DNA from: DATDDB01 sp041490205
GTDB taxonomy: Bacteria > Pseudomonadota > Gammaproteobacteria > Burkholderiales > Gallionellaceae
DNA length: 21,798 bases
Direction: 5' to 3'
Assembly: GCA_041490205.1 (NCBI GenBank)
Contig: JBGPSQ010000023.1
Location: forward strand, 1-21,798
Positions 21,575-21,798 of the stretch are shown here, in pieces (position 1 is the stretch's first letter; each line of letters starts with the position of its first letter). Both the position numbers and the translations under genes were made by a program. The notes under the pieces were generated by a model. It saw nothing but the letters and a program-made list of their open reading frames with translations, was not told the DNA's origin and made no database searches.

Positions 21575-21798
21575 TCAGGCGAAATTCTTCGCCACGAAGT
21601 CCCAATTGACCAGGTGCGCGAGGAAAGTCTCGACGAACTTGGGGCGCAGGTTGCGGTAGTCGATGTAGTAGGCGTGTTCCCACACGTCGACGCACAGCAG
21701 TGCTTTATCAGCGGTAGTCAGCGGGGTGCCGGCGGCGCCCATATTGACGATATCGACGGTGCCGTCGGCTTTCTTCACCAGCCAGGTCCAGCCGGAGC
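21575..21798 (-). CDS. sodB: Iron/manganese superoxide dismutase, C-terminal part
   Basis: The frame enters from the right edge and reads SGWTWLVKKADG, then the C-terminal domain to the TGA at 21575. DVWEHAYYIDYRN carries the last two metal ligands (Asp and His of DxWEHAYY), and the short ending is typical of the family. The enzyme converts superoxide to peroxide and oxygen in the cytoplasm. About 74 residues are visible and the N-terminal domain lies outside the window. The AAGTPL and NLRPKF context favours the iron form, but iron and manganese cannot be separated safely from this part alone. Confidence 0.95.
   Translation of the reverse strand, partial: SGWTWLVKKADGTVDIVNMGAAGTPLTTADKALLCVDVWEHAYYIDYRNLRPKFVETFLAHLVNWDFVAKNFA

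Overview
The window looks like chromosomal DNA of a betaproteobacterium. The xseB-ispA-dxs order, a FolE2-type GTP cyclohydrolase, moderately high GC and several c-di-GMP enzymes would fit the Nitrosomonadales/Gallionellales side, but that placement is inference. No phage, transposase, integrase or CRISPR genes were seen. The genes mix housekeeping functions with single accessory genes. GTAG-headed palindromic (REP-like) elements and other hairpin repeats sit in most of the gaps.

Layout. Positions 1-1323 (minus) hold the 5' end of an unknown gene and a six-helix membrane diguanylate cyclase. Positions 1714-6670 (minus) hold a metabolic block read in the order xseB, ispA, dxs, folE2 and a class I glutamine amidotransferase. 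Dxs makes DXP and IspA condenses C5 units. XseB is an ExoVII subunit. FolE2 opens folate-type pterin synthesis. Repeats have entered two spacers of this block, and an 18-bp tandem repeat crosses the xseB/ispA junction. Positions 7078-12365 (plus) are the accessory part: an orphan AttH/CrtC-like lipocalin-fold protein, a NERD-nuclease/UvrD-helicase fusion with a near-identical 22-nt repeat on each side, a small conserved-looking hypothetical protein between two REP-like copies, and an AT-richer two-helix membrane protein.

Positions 12541-13839 (minus) encode a Ser/Thr kinase fused to a cyclic-nucleotide-binding-like domain. Divergent from it are a secreted Kazal-like protein and an unrecognised 119-aa protein (14023-14804), then a stand-alone HD-GYP phosphodiesterase (15069-15677). 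A tRNA-Ala(GGC)/tRNA-Glu(UUC) pair follows, with a clear promoter and terminator. Positions 16095-18602 look like a redox module: an AraC-type regulator divergent from an AhpD-like carboxymuconolactone decarboxylase-family protein, followed by a membrane-anchored peroxiredoxin-like protein. A large PAS-GGDEF-EAL protein (18692-21418, minus) and the C-terminal end of an iron/manganese superoxide dismutase close the window.

Two themes recur: c-di-GMP turnover (three proteins: GGDEF, HD-GYP, GGDEF-EAL) and oxidative stress (AhpD-like, peroxiredoxin-like, SOD). The least explained parts are the AttH-like orphan with its upstream perfect palindrome, the Kazal-like/119-aa pair, and the kinase whose cNMP-type domain lacks the usual phosphate-binding arginine.
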